This document shows positions 33,804 to 41,619 of a stretch of 64,000 nt of DNA, piece by piece; within the stretch, counting starts at the first letter, position 1; every line of letters starts with the position of its first letter. The notes beneath the pieces were generated by a model. The model was not told where the DNA came from and ran no database searches. It saw nothing but the letters and a program-made list of their open reading frames with translations. Location of the stretch: NCBI GenBank assembly GCA_021787365.1, contig JAJYMB010000059.1, positions 1 to 64,000 on the forward strand. Direction: 5' to 3'. A program made the position numbers and the translations under genes. Origin of the DNA: Actinomycetes bacterium. GTDB taxonomy: Bacteria; Actinomycetota; Acidimicrobiia; Acidimicrobiales; Palsa-688.

Positions 33804-34017
33804 TGCCGGCGCCGGCGCCGCCCGTTCCTGCCGGCGCCGCCCGTTCCTGCCGGCGCCGCCCCGCCCTTGCCTGCCGGCGCTGCCCGTTCCTGCCGGCGCC
33901 GCCCGCCTTGCCTGCCGGCGCTGCCCCGCCTTGCCTGCCGGCGCTGCCCGTTCCTGCCGGCGCCGCCCGCCTTGCCTGCCGGCGCTGCCCCGCCTTGCCT
34001 GCCGGCGCCGGCGCTGC
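33804..34017. repeat. GC-rich tandem array in a 543-bp gene-free spacer
   Basis: The gap 33697-34239 contains no gene. About ten units beginning TGCCGGCGCYGCCC occur with two kinds of spacer, CGTTCC (19-bp units) and GCCTTGCC (22-23 bp units). A block of three units (19+22+23, 64 bp) is present twice, which shows amplification at two levels. After the array come the motif copies at 34047-34076 and a stretch with CCCGGTTGAGGATGCCGGCG. Open frames through the array are products of its composition. Confidence 0.85.
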
Positions 34018-34046
34018 AATTGGCCCCGCCGGCGTCACCCCCGTCC

Positions 34047-34076
34047 TTCTCGGTGCGCTCTGACTTTCTCGGTGCG
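34047..34076 (+). repeat. Two direct copies of TTCTCGGTGCGCTC
   Basis: TTCTCGGTGCGCTC starts at 34047 and again at 34066, a 19-base period, upstream of the CHAP-domain gene. The same core occurs at 15804-15870 and 37861-37946, always beside a tandem array. Confidence 0.75.
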
Positions 34077-34239
34077 CTCGGCTGTCGTCCCGGGACGCGG
34101 AGCGCGCCCGGTAGGGCTTTTTGCACCCGGTTGAGGATGCCGGCGACGATCCAGGTGCGCCAGCCGCTGTTTTGCCCGAAATGCCGGAATTGTCCCCCAG
34201 CCTTTCGCTGCTGGCGACAGCCTGCTAAGAAGTGACCCC

Positions 34240-35757
34240 GTGCAGGGCTCTCCATCGGGCCGTGGCGGGCACCCAGGTGGGGTGAGGGTGGTCCTCGTAG
34301 GGTTGTCCGCGCTAGTGTCAGCGCTTTGCATTGCTAGGGGCGCCGGCGCGGTGACGCCGGAGGCAGCCCAGACGGCAGTTGCCCAGACGGCAGTTGCCCA
34401 GCCGGTAGCGTCTCCGCCGGCTGGGGCCGCTTCGGCCGCCGGCCTGGCCTCGACAACGAGGCGTACCCCCGGGGAGGCCCTCTTGGAGCAAGAGGAACAT
34501 TCCGGGATTTACAAAGACGGAGGAGTGCTCGGCTACGGGGCGGCGAGGTTCTTCGGCAGCCCGGTCGGGGTCAAGCTGGCCGCCCCCGTGGTCGCCATGG
34601 CCGCCGCTCCCGCCGGCGGGGGCTACTGGCTGGCGAGCGCCGACGGTGCCGTGTACGCCTACGGCGATGCCCGCTACTACGGAGGGCTCGCTGCTCAGAA
34701 GCTCTATGCCCCGATTGTCGCCATGGCCGCGACCCCAGACGGTGGTGGGTACTGGCTGGTGGGGGCCAACGGCGCGGTGTACTCGTTCGGGGATGCCCAC
34801 TACCACGGGTCGCCGGCTACGGCCGGTGGCGTGCCCGACCCTGTGGTCGGTTTCGCCACTACTCCGGACGGCAACGGCTACTGGCTTGTCACGAGCCACG
34901 GTGCCGTGTACGCCTACGGCAATGCCCACTACTACGGTTCCCTCGGTGCCACCAACCTCCACAACATCCCCGTCGTTGCGATCGCATCTTCGGCTGATGG
35001 GAACGGCTACTGGCTCGTGCAGGGCGGAGGCGAGGTGGTCCCGTACGGTGACGCGCCGAGGCTCGGGAGCATGAGGGGCCACCCACCCGTGGTTGGGATA
35101 GCTGTGACGCCAGATGGTCACGGCTACTGGCTCGCCTGCAATGACGGGCAGGTGGACGCGTTCGGCGACGCCCGCTACTTCGGAGGGGACAACCACGCAA
35201 ACCCGAGGCCGCCGATATCAAGCATCGTCGCCGATGCCTCCGGGGACGGCTATTGGCTCCTCAACCGGGCCGCGTTCGAGGTGAGCCTGGACCAACCCGA
35301 CCCGGGAGCAGGGGCGCACATAGTGGCCATAGCGGCAAGCCAGCTCGGGCCGAGCCCCGACGGAGGTGGCTACTGCAACCCGTATGGGCCGTGTGAGGAG
35401 TGGTGTTCGCTCTTCGCCACTTGGGTCTGGGAACGCGCTGGTGTACCCATACCGCGCTATGCGTTCGTTGGCAATGTCTACGCCTGGGCTGTCAGGCACA
35501 CGAAGGTGTTGCGTGCGAAACAGAAGCCGGCGCCAGGAGACCTGGTGCTGTACGGTACAGGGCCGGAAAACGTCCGGGCTTCGCCGCATATCGGCATAGT
35601 CGCCCAAGTGTGGCCGGACGGCGAGATCGACACGGTCGAAGGCGATGCCGGCCCCGGCCGGGGGAAGTGGACGGCTGTCTTGGTGAACGGCCCGTTCCTG
35701 CCAAAACAGTCCTTTTTTGCCAACGGGTTCCCTATTTATGGCTTTGCCGTCCCCTGA
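34240..35757 (+). CDS. Secreted repeat protein with C-terminal CHAP-type domain
   Basis: This 505-residue protein has a signal peptide or anchor (VVLVGLSALVSALCIARGAGA) and an Ala-rich stretch with a TAVAQTAVAQ duplication encoded by a 15-bp DNA repeat. Residues about 85-345 hold five to six repeats of 45-50 residues of the form YWL..DG.VYAYGDA.YYGS, probably a beta-propeller-like or beta-helical binding region common in Acidimicrobiia exoproteins. The C-terminal domain (about 355-505) has EEWCSLFATWVWERAG with the cysteine and SPHIGIVAQVWPDGEIDTVEG with the histidine, as in CHAP amidases/peptidases. Cell-wall remodelling is a reasonable inference. The GTG start is supported by AAGAAGTG upstream. 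Its end overlaps the next gene by 20 bases. Confidence 0.82.
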   Translation: MQGSPSGRGGHPGGVRVVLVGLSALVSALCIARGAGAVTPEAAQTAVAQTAVAQPVASPPAGAASAAGLASTTRRTPGEALLEQEEHSGIYKDGGVLGYGAARFFGSPVGVKLAAPVVAMAAAPAGGGYWLASADGAVYAYGDARYYGGLAAQKLYAPIVAMAATPDGGGYWLVGANGAVYSFGDAHYHGSPATAGGVPDPVVGFATTPDGNGYWLVTSHGAVYAYGNAHYYGSLGATNLHNIPVVAIASSADGNGYWLVQGGGEVVPYGDAPRLGSMRGHPPVVGIAVTPDGHGYWLACNDGQVDAFGDARYFGGDNHANPRPPISSIVADASGDGYWLLNRAAFEVSLDQPDPGAGAHIVAIAASQLGPSPDGGGYCNPYGPCEEWCSLFATWVWERAGVPIPRYAFVGNVYAWAVRHTKVLRAKQKPAPGDLVLYGTGPENVRASPHIGIVAQVWPDGEIDTVEGDAGPGRGKWTAVLVNGPFLPKQSFFANGFPIYGFAVP

Positions 35758-36712
35758 GGCTGCCGTGCCGCCGTCATGTAGCGAATGGGCGCGCAGCCAG
35801 GGCTTGGACCCAGCTGGCAGCGCGGGCCACTACAGGGGCTTTGTCTTGGTAGAGCAACGGCTGCCCTGGCCGGCGGATGCTTCTTTGGTCACTGAACTCG
35901 CTGAAGTGAGCAAGGTCGCTGCCGAGGCTGGCTTCCGGCTGCAACTGATCGCTCCCGTGAAAGGGGCCGGGCTGGCCGACGAGGGCGAGTCTGCGCCGGC
36001 AGGGCGGGCTAACGGTCAACGAAAGGTCGTGTGTTATCGACCGTCGCGCGAGGGTTGGGCGGGCGAGTTGGTGCGCTCGGAACTCACTGCCCCGACATCA
36101 GGATTGGCCGCCGCTGTAGCCGACCTCATTTCCGACGGGGTGCGGCCAGCACCGGCTCCAGGGGGCACCGTCGTGGACGTCTTGGTGTGCGCCCATGGGC
36201 GGCGCGACGCTTGTTGTGGTTCGAGGGGTACGCGGTTCGCTAATGAACTCGTGGAACAGACGCTCAACGCGAAAGACCGGGTGGTGCGGCTGTGGCGGAC
36301 CAGCCACACCGGCGGCCACCGTTTCTCCCCGACGGCCGTCGTGCTCCCGGCAGCCACGCTCTGGGCATACGCTGACCGCGAGCTTCTGCAGGCGGCGGTG
36401 GGCGCCGGGACCGGCCCCGCCGGCCGTGCCGCCGACCACTACAGAGGGTGCGCCACGCTCGGCCCACCCGCCGCGCAGGCCCTGGAGAGGGCGGTGTTCG
36501 CCGAGGTGGGGTGGCGGCTTCTCGCAGAGGAGCGACGCACCATGGGAACAGGCGGTGGGCGCCTGCGGCTCGAGACACAGAACTGCGGCACCTGGGAGGG
36601 GACCGTCAAGGAGGGCCGGCGGGTGCCCCAACCCGAATGTCGCACAGACCCGGCGGCGGCCAAGAAGTACGGTGTCGAGTGGGCAGTCGCTGATCTGCAC
36701 CGGCTCTCGTAG
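35738..36712 (+). CDS. Sucrase/ferredoxin-like family protein
   Basis: This 325-residue protein matches the sucrase/ferredoxin-like (Suc_Fer) family, a thioredoxin-like [2Fe-2S] fold. The diagnostic segments are VLVCAHGRRDACCGSRGTRFA and RTSHTGGHRFSPTAVVLP, carrying the conserved Cys-Cys and His residues. The ATG at 35738 lies inside the 3' end of the CHAP gene, so the two are translationally coupled. The biochemical role of the family is not established; the sucrase part of the name reflects an early yeast annotation. Confidence 0.82.
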   Translation: MALPSPEAAVPPSCSEWARSQGLDPAGSAGHYRGFVLVEQRLPWPADASLVTELAEVSKVAAEAGFRLQLIAPVKGAGLADEGESAPAGRANGQRKVVCYRPSREGWAGELVRSELTAPTSGLAAAVADLISDGVRPAPAPGGTVVDVLVCAHGRRDACCGSRGTRFANELVEQTLNAKDRVVRLWRTSHTGGHRFSPTAVVLPAATLWAYADRELLQAAVGAGTGPAGRAADHYRGCATLGPPAAQALERAVFAEVGWRLLAEERRTMGTGGGRLRLETQNCGTWEGTVKEGRRVPQPECRTDPAAAKKYGVEWAVADLHRLS

Positions 36713-36714
36713 CT

Positions 36715-36743
36715 GGTGCGTCCAGGAACCTCGCCCGGTTGCG
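36715..36743 (+). repeat. Dispersed intergenic repeat copy
   Basis: GGTGCGTCCAGGAACC followed by TCGCCCGGTTGCGACCGG lies in the convergent gap before the DUF559 gene. It matches the 13524-13545 copy almost base for base, flanks included. Confidence 0.7.
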
Positions 36744-36850
36744 ACCGGGGTCCCGTGGGGACCAAGGAGCTTTCTTCCGGCGCGGCGACCGGGCGAAGGC
36801 TTCCGGCCCGTGCCGCCGGGCGGCGCGAGCGGCGGGTTCGGGCGCAGGGA

Positions 36851-37783
36851 TCAGCGTGCTGTGGCCATTTTTGCTGCTGCCATGGCACCCAGTACTTCGG
36901 AGAGGACGCGGCGCCCGTCGTACACGACATCGCGCCAGGTGTACACGAGAACCCGGGTCCCGGCCAGGAACAGGCGGTTGCGCCGGCGGGCGTCTTCGGC
37001 CATCTGCTCGGCACTGTGGTGGTACGCGTAGCCGTCGACCTCCATCGCCAGGCCGGGGTAGAGCAGGATGTCTATCCTGTAGTTGAGCCCTGGTCCCGGC
37101 TTCACCTCGACGGCGGCAGGCTTTATGCCCGTGCTACGAAGTAAGCGCAGCGTCTTGCTTTCGAGAACGCTCGGCTGGTAGCTGAGCGGGCCGCGCCACA
37201 GGAGCGCCGAGCGCAGGCTTTGCGTGCCGGGCCGGCCCCTGCGCGCGAGCTGGCCGAGGTCAGCGTTCAAGGCGTCGAGGGTTACGAGCTTCGCTGCGAG
37301 CGCCCTGTCGATGGCAGTCTCGAGTTCGTCGAGACCTGCAACAGAGGCCAGGTCCATCAAGGTGCGGGCCGGTGGTGTGCAGGGAATGCGGCGCCGGGAG
37401 GCGGGCTCAGTCGGGAAGTCAAGAGGCCGGTGGACCTCTGCCTCGAGACCTTCGAGGCAACGGCCAGAGCGGTGTCTGGGCACGGTTATTGCGTGGCGGG
37501 CTGGAGGTGCTTCCAGCATCTGCCAGAGCCAGGCCGCCGAGCGATGGGACGAGAGTGCCGCCGGCCCCGCCGCGAGGCAAAGGGCCAACAACTCTTGCTC
37601 GGGAGTGACGGCGGCCGTCGCCAAGCGTACGAGCCTCGTACCAACGCGTTGCCACTCCCCGGTGCACAGGCGATGGCGGAGGGCAGCTTCGCTGACACCA
37701 ACGGCGTACAGCTGATCCCGACTCGTCACGCCGTACTGGTCGCGGAACCTGCGGGCTACCTCTCGGACGACAACTGGCCTCAT
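36851..37783 (-). CDS. DUF559 protein with AbiEi-type N-terminal helix-turn-helix
   Basis: The 310-residue protein starts with a winged-helix region of the AbiEi_4 type (residues 8-55; QYGVTSRDQLYAVGVSEAALRHRL, then GEWQRVGTRLVRL). It ends with a DUF559/Vsr-like nuclease fold (about 205-300): PGLNYRIDILLYPGLAMEVDGYAYH supplies the D...ExD residues of a PD-(D/E)XK site, followed by DARRRNRLFLAGTRVLVYTWRDV. Such proteins are frequent solitary genes in actinobacteria and their function is unknown. No partner toxin is adjacent. Its promoter is the best in the window. Confidence 0.75.
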   Translation of the reverse strand: MRPVVVREVARRFRDQYGVTSRDQLYAVGVSEAALRHRLCTGEWQRVGTRLVRLATAAVTPEQELLALCLAAGPAALSSHRSAAWLWQMLEAPPARHAITVPRHRSGRCLEGLEAEVHRPLDFPTEPASRRRIPCTPPARTLMDLASVAGLDELETAIDRALAAKLVTLDALNADLGQLARRGRPGTQSLRSALLWRGPLSYQPSVLESKTLRLLRSTGIKPAAVEVKPGPGLNYRIDILLYPGLAMEVDGYAYHHSAEQMAEDARRRNRLFLAGTRVLVYTWRDVVYDGRRVLSEVLGAMAAAKMATAR

Positions 37784-37790
37784 GACTGTG

Positions 37791-37819
37791 AGTATATTTC
37801 ATGTATTTCGATATAGCAA
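37791..37819 (-). promoter_or_regulatory. Leaderless promoter of the DUF559 gene
   Basis: On the minus strand TTGCTA (37814-37819), 17 bases, TATACT (37791-37796), then 7 bases to the ATG at 37783. There is no Shine-Dalgarno, so transcription should begin at or next to the start codon. Confidence 0.8.
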
Positions 37820-37860
37820 GATGTTCCCACCAGGCCTCCGTGGGGCGTCGGACCCCCGCA

Positions 37861-37946
37861 TTCTGGGTGCAGTGACGGTTTCCCGGTGCGCTTGACGGCG
37901 GCACAGCAGCGCTGGGTGCACCGAGATGAGCCGACTGCACCGAGAA
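37861..37946. repeat. Cluster of TTCTCGGTGC-like motifs in both orientations
   Basis: The 331-base gap 37784-38114 has no gene. After the DUF559 promoter come TTCTGGGTGC (37861-37870) and TTCCCGGTGCG (37880-37890) on the plus strand, then TGCACCGAGA (37917-37926) and TGCACCGAGAA (37936-37946) in the opposite sense. Each pair has a period of about 19 bases, as at 34047. Confidence 0.7.
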
Positions 37947-38030
37947 GGGCTCTGCCGGGCCGATCTGGGTGCGGCTGGCGCCGGCGGGGCCGCACCGGCC
38001 GGGCATCGCCAGCCATCGGCCGAGCAACGC

Positions 38031-38100
38031 GCCGGCAGGGCCCGCCGGCAGGGCCCGCCGGCAGGGCCCGCCGGCTGGGCCCGCCGGCAGGGCCCGCCGG
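38031..38100. repeat. 13-bp tandem array before pyc
   Basis: Five units of GCCGGCAGGGCCC (the fourth with T for A) fill 38031-38095, followed by a partial unit. The array ends at the pyc -10 box TACGCT (38102-38107), so it occupies the -35 region and upstream. Confidence 0.9.
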
Positions 38101-38114
38101 GTACGCTCGAAGAG

Positions 38115-41100
38115 ATGCGCAAGGTGTTGGTGGCCAACCGGGGCGAGATAGCGATCAGGGCCTTCCGCGCCATCAACGAGCTTGGTTGGACCTCGGTGGC
38201 AGTGTTCCCTTACGAGGACCGTTACTCGCTGCACCGCCAAAAGGCAGATGAGAGCTACGAGATCGGGGAGCGAGGGCACCCCTTGCGCGCCTACCTCGAC
38301 ATCGCAGGGATAGTCGAGGTGGCCCTGCGGTCGGGGGCGGACGCCGTCTACCCAGGCTACGGGTTCTTGTCGGAAAACCCTGAACTCGCCCGCGCTTGCG
38401 CCGATGCCGGCCTCACCTTCGTGGGCCCGCCGGCCGAGGTCCTCGCCCTCGCGGGCAACAAGCCGAGAGCCAAGGAAGCCGCCGCCTCCGCGGGCCTGCC
38501 GGTGCTGAACAGCGCCGGTCCCTTTGCCGCCGGCCCTCTCCCGGGCGGGCCTGGCACCTCTGCCCCGAGGGCTGGCGCCGACGGCCGACCCCTCGGGCCT
38601 TCAACCGCTTCCAGCCGGCAATTGCACGACATCGACGCCCTGGTGCGCGCCGCTGGCTCGGTCGGTTTCCCGCTCTTTGTCAAGGCGGCGTCCGGCGGCG
38701 GGGGCCGGGGCATGCGGCGCGTCGCGCGCGAGGAAGACCTGCGGGAGGCGGCCGAACTCGCCAGCCGTGAGGCGGCGACCGCCTTCGGGGACCCGACGGT
38801 GTTCCTCGAGGAGGCCGTGACCCCGGCGCGCCACGTCGAGGTGCAGGTGCTGGCGGACGGGGCTGGCAACGTGGTGCACCTATTCGAGCGCGACTGCTCG
38901 GTCCAGCGCCGGCACCAAAAAGTCGTCGAGTTGGCGCCGGCGCCCAACCTGGCGCCGACGCTTCGCGAACGACTTTGTGCTGATGCGGTCGCTTTCGCAC
39001 GGGCCGTCGGCTACCGCAACGCGGGGACCGTCGAGTTCCTCGTCGGGCCGGACGGACGGCACGTGTTCATCGAGATGAACCCACGGATCCAGGTCGAGCA
39101 CACCGTCACCGAGGAAGTGACCTCGGTCGACCTCGTGCAGGCGCAACTGCGGGTAGCGGCCGGCGAGACGTTGGCGGATCTCGGCATATCTCAGGAGAAC
39201 ATCGTCGTTCGCGGGGCGGCGCTCCAGTGCCGGATTACGACCGAGGACCCTGGCCAGGGCTTCCGTCCCGACACGGGGCGGATCACGACTTACCGCTCGC
39301 CCGGCGGCCACGGGGTGCGCCTCGACGGCTGCACGTACCTCGGGGCGGATGTGTCGTCCCATTTCGACTCCTTGCTCGTGAAGCTCACTACGAGCGGGCG
39401 CACCTTTGCCGAAGCCACGAGCAGGGCCCGGCGCGCCGTTGCCGAGTTCAGGGTGCGAGGGGTGGCCACCAACATCCCTTTCCTCCAAGGCGTTCTCGAG
39501 GACCCCGACTTCCTGGCCGGCAACCTCACCACTTCGTTTATCGACGAGCGGCCCCACCTGCTCAGCCGGAGGAGCGGGGCCGACCGGGGGACCCGCCTCC
39601 TCGCCTACATCGCCGACGTCACCGTCAACCGGCCCAATGGCTACGCGCCGAGTGGGCCCAGCCCGGTGTCGAAGTTGCCTCCAGTTCCTCGCAAAGCGGC
39701 TCCGGCGCTGGTGCCCGGGACCCGCCAGTTGCTCGAGGAGAGAGGGCCGGAGGGCTTCGCGCGCTGGATGCGCGAGCAGGCAGCGGTGCTCGTAACCGAT
39801 ACGACTTTCCGCGACGCGCACCAGTCGCTCCTAGCCACCCGCTTGCGCACAAAAGACATGCTCGCAGCGGCACCCTATTACGCCCGGGCGCTGCCCGGGC
39901 TCCTGTCGCTCGAGTGCTGGGGAGGTGCCACTTTCGACACGGCGCTGCGTTTTTTGAAGGAGGACCCCTGGGAGCGCCTCGGGAGCATCCGGGAAGCCGT
40001 GCCCAACATATGCCTCCAGATGCTCCTGCGGGGGCGCAACACTGTCGGCTACACGCCCTACCCCGTGGAGGTGGCCAGGTCCTTCATAAAAGAAGCGGCA
40101 AGGACCGGCGTCGACATATTCCGTGTTTTCGACGCGCTGAACGATATCGACCAGATGCTCCCTGCAGTGCACGCGGTCGCCGAGGCGGGCAAGGTGGCCG
40201 AAGGCACGCTGTGCTACACGGGCGACTTGGGCGACCCCTCCGAAAAGCTGTACACCTTGGACTACTACCTGAAAAAGGCCGAACAGCTCGTCGAAGGTGG
40301 CGTCCACGTGCTTTGCATAAAGGACATGGCCGGTTTGCTGCGGGCACCGGCAGCGCGAATATTGGTCCGTGCGCTACGGGAAAACTTCGACCTGCCGGTG
40401 CACCTGCACACCCATGACACCGCAGGCGGGCAGCTCGGGACTTATGTTGCGGCCGTAGAGGCGGGCGTCGACGCCGTAGACGGCGCCATCGGGCCGATGG
40501 CAGGCACTACGAGCCAGCCGTCCCTCGGCGCGGTCGTGGCGGCCACGGCCCATACGGGCCGCGACAGCGGGCTCTCGCTCGCGGCGATAGAGTCCTTCGA
40601 GCCGTACTGGGAAGCCGTGCGGCGCTCCTACCACCCCTTCGACATCGGCCTTCCCGCCCCGACGAGCCGCGTCTACCTTCACGAGATGCCTGGGGGCCAG
40701 ATCTCCAACCTCCGCCAACAGGCCATCGCGCTCGGCCTTGGCGACCGTTACGAAGAGGTGGAGGACCTCTACGCTGTGGCCAACCGGATCCTCGGGAACA
40801 TTGTGAAAGTGACGCCCAGTTCCAAGGTTGTCGGCGACCTTGCCCTGTACCTGTGCGGCGCCGGCGTGGACACCATGGAGTTCGAGCGCAACCCGGCGGC
40901 GTTCGACCTACCAGACAGCGTGCTCGGGTTCCTGGCCGGCGAGCTGGGGGAACCAGCCGGGGGCTGGCCCGAACCCTTCAGGACCAAGGCGCTCGAGGGG
41001 AAAAAGCTGCCGGCGCGCCACCACGACCTCCCTCCCGAGACAAAGCAGGTGCTCGAAGACCCCTCCACGCCGTTCCAGGAACTGCGCAGCCTGCTCAACG

Positions 41101-41618
41101 AGCTCCTCTTCCCCGGCCCGGCGAAGGCGCTCGAGGAGGCCGCCCGCCAGTACGGGGATCTCTCTGTGCTGCCGACGAAGGCCTTCTTTTACGGGCTCAA
41201 CCCGGGCGAAGAGGTCGAGGTGGTGCTCGAGACAGGGGTCTCGTTGTACCTCGCCCTGGACGCGGTGGGGGAGGCGGACGAGCGGGGGTTCCGTTCGGTT
41301 TTCTGCCGTATCAATGGCCAACCTCGTGAAGTGAGGGCCCGGGACCGCTCGGTAAAGGAGCTGCGCCCGAGGGGGGAACGCGCCCAACTCGACAACCCGG
41401 CCCACGTCGCCGCCCCCTTCGCCGGCACGGTGTCGCTCACGGTCGGGCCGAACGATCCCGTAGAGGCGGGCCAGACCGTAGCCACTATCGAGGCCATGAA
41501 GATGGAGGCGCCGATCACGACCTCCCTCGCGGGTAGGGTCGAGCGTCTGGCCGTGCCCAAGGTTGCTTCCGTCGAAGGAGGGGACCTATTGATGGTCATA
41601 TCACCGGGGGTGAGCTGA
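38115..41618 (+). CDS. pyc: Pyruvate carboxylase
   Basis: This 1,167-residue enzyme carboxylates pyruvate to oxaloacetate. The biotin carboxylase domain (about 1-480) has KVLVANRGEIAIRAFRA, the ATP loop KAASGGGGRGMR and FIEMNPRIQVEHTVTEE. The carboxyltransferase domain (about 545-850) has TDTTFRDAHQSLLATRLRT, ECWGGATFD, IKDMAGLL and the metal-binding HLHTHDTAG. The biotinyl domain ends the protein with IEAMKMEAPI. An extra 30 or so Gly/Pro/Ala-rich residues (about 134-165) interrupt the carboxylase domain between the A and B subdomains. The ATG at 38115 lies 7 bases after TACGCT, a leaderless layout. ald follows after one base. Confidence 0.95.
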   Translation: MRKVLVANRGEIAIRAFRAINELGWTSVAVFPYEDRYSLHRQKADESYEIGERGHPLRAYLDIAGIVEVALRSGADAVYPGYGFLSENPELARACADAGLTFVGPPAEVLALAGNKPRAKEAAASAGLPVLNSAGPFAAGPLPGGPGTSAPRAGADGRPLGPSTASSRQLHDIDALVRAAGSVGFPLFVKAASGGGGRGMRRVAREEDLREAAELASREAATAFGDPTVFLEEAVTPARHVEVQVLADGAGNVVHLFERDCSVQRRHQKVVELAPAPNLAPTLRERLCADAVAFARAVGYRNAGTVEFLVGPDGRHVFIEMNPRIQVEHTVTEEVTSVDLVQAQLRVAAGETLADLGISQENIVVRGAALQCRITTEDPGQGFRPDTGRITTYRSPGGHGVRLDGCTYLGADVSSHFDSLLVKLTTSGRTFAEATSRARRAVAEFRVRGVATNIPFLQGVLEDPDFLAGNLTTSFIDERPHLLSRRSGADRGTRLLAYIADVTVNRPNGYAPSGPSPVSKLPPVPRKAAPALVPGTRQLLEERGPEGFARWMREQAAVLVTDTTFRDAHQSLLATRLRTKDMLAAAPYYARALPGLLSLECWGGATFDTALRFLKEDPWERLGSIREAVPNICLQMLLRGRNTVGYTPYPVEVARSFIKEAARTGVDIFRVFDALNDIDQMLPAVHAVAEAGKVAEGTLCYTGDLGDPSEKLYTLDYYLKKAEQLVEGGVHVLCIKDMAGLLRAPAARILVRALRENFDLPVHLHTHDTAGGQLGTYVAAVEAGVDAVDGAIGPMAGTTSQPSLGAVVAATAHTGRDSGLSLAAIESFEPYWEAVRRSYHPFDIGLPAPTSRVYLHEMPGGQISNLRQQAIALGLGDRYEEVEDLYAVANRILGNIVKVTPSSKVVGDLALYLCGAGVDTMEFERNPAAFDLPDSVLGFLAGELGEPAGGWPEPFRTKALEGKKLPARHHDLPPETKQVLEDPSTPFQELRSLLNELLFPGPAKALEEAARQYGDLSVLPTKAFFYGLNPGEEVEVVLETGVSLYLALDAVGEADERGFRSVFCRINGQPREVRARDRSVKELRPRGERAQLDNPAHVAAPFAGTVSLTVGPNDPVEAGQTVATIEAMKMEAPITTSLAGRVERLAVPKVASVEGGDLLMVISPGVS

Positions 41619-41619
41619 T

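Noticed and set aside
33697-34255. Coding frames through the GC-rich array (N-terminal extension of IMPase and several plus-strand frames)
   Set aside because: Repetitive Ala/Gly/Arg sequence produced by the tandem DNA; the IMPase homology starts at 33696.
33804-38100. Possible CRISPR arrays at 33804-34017 and 38031-38100
   Set aside because: Units are 13-23 bp, adjoin without unique spacers, and no cas gene is present.
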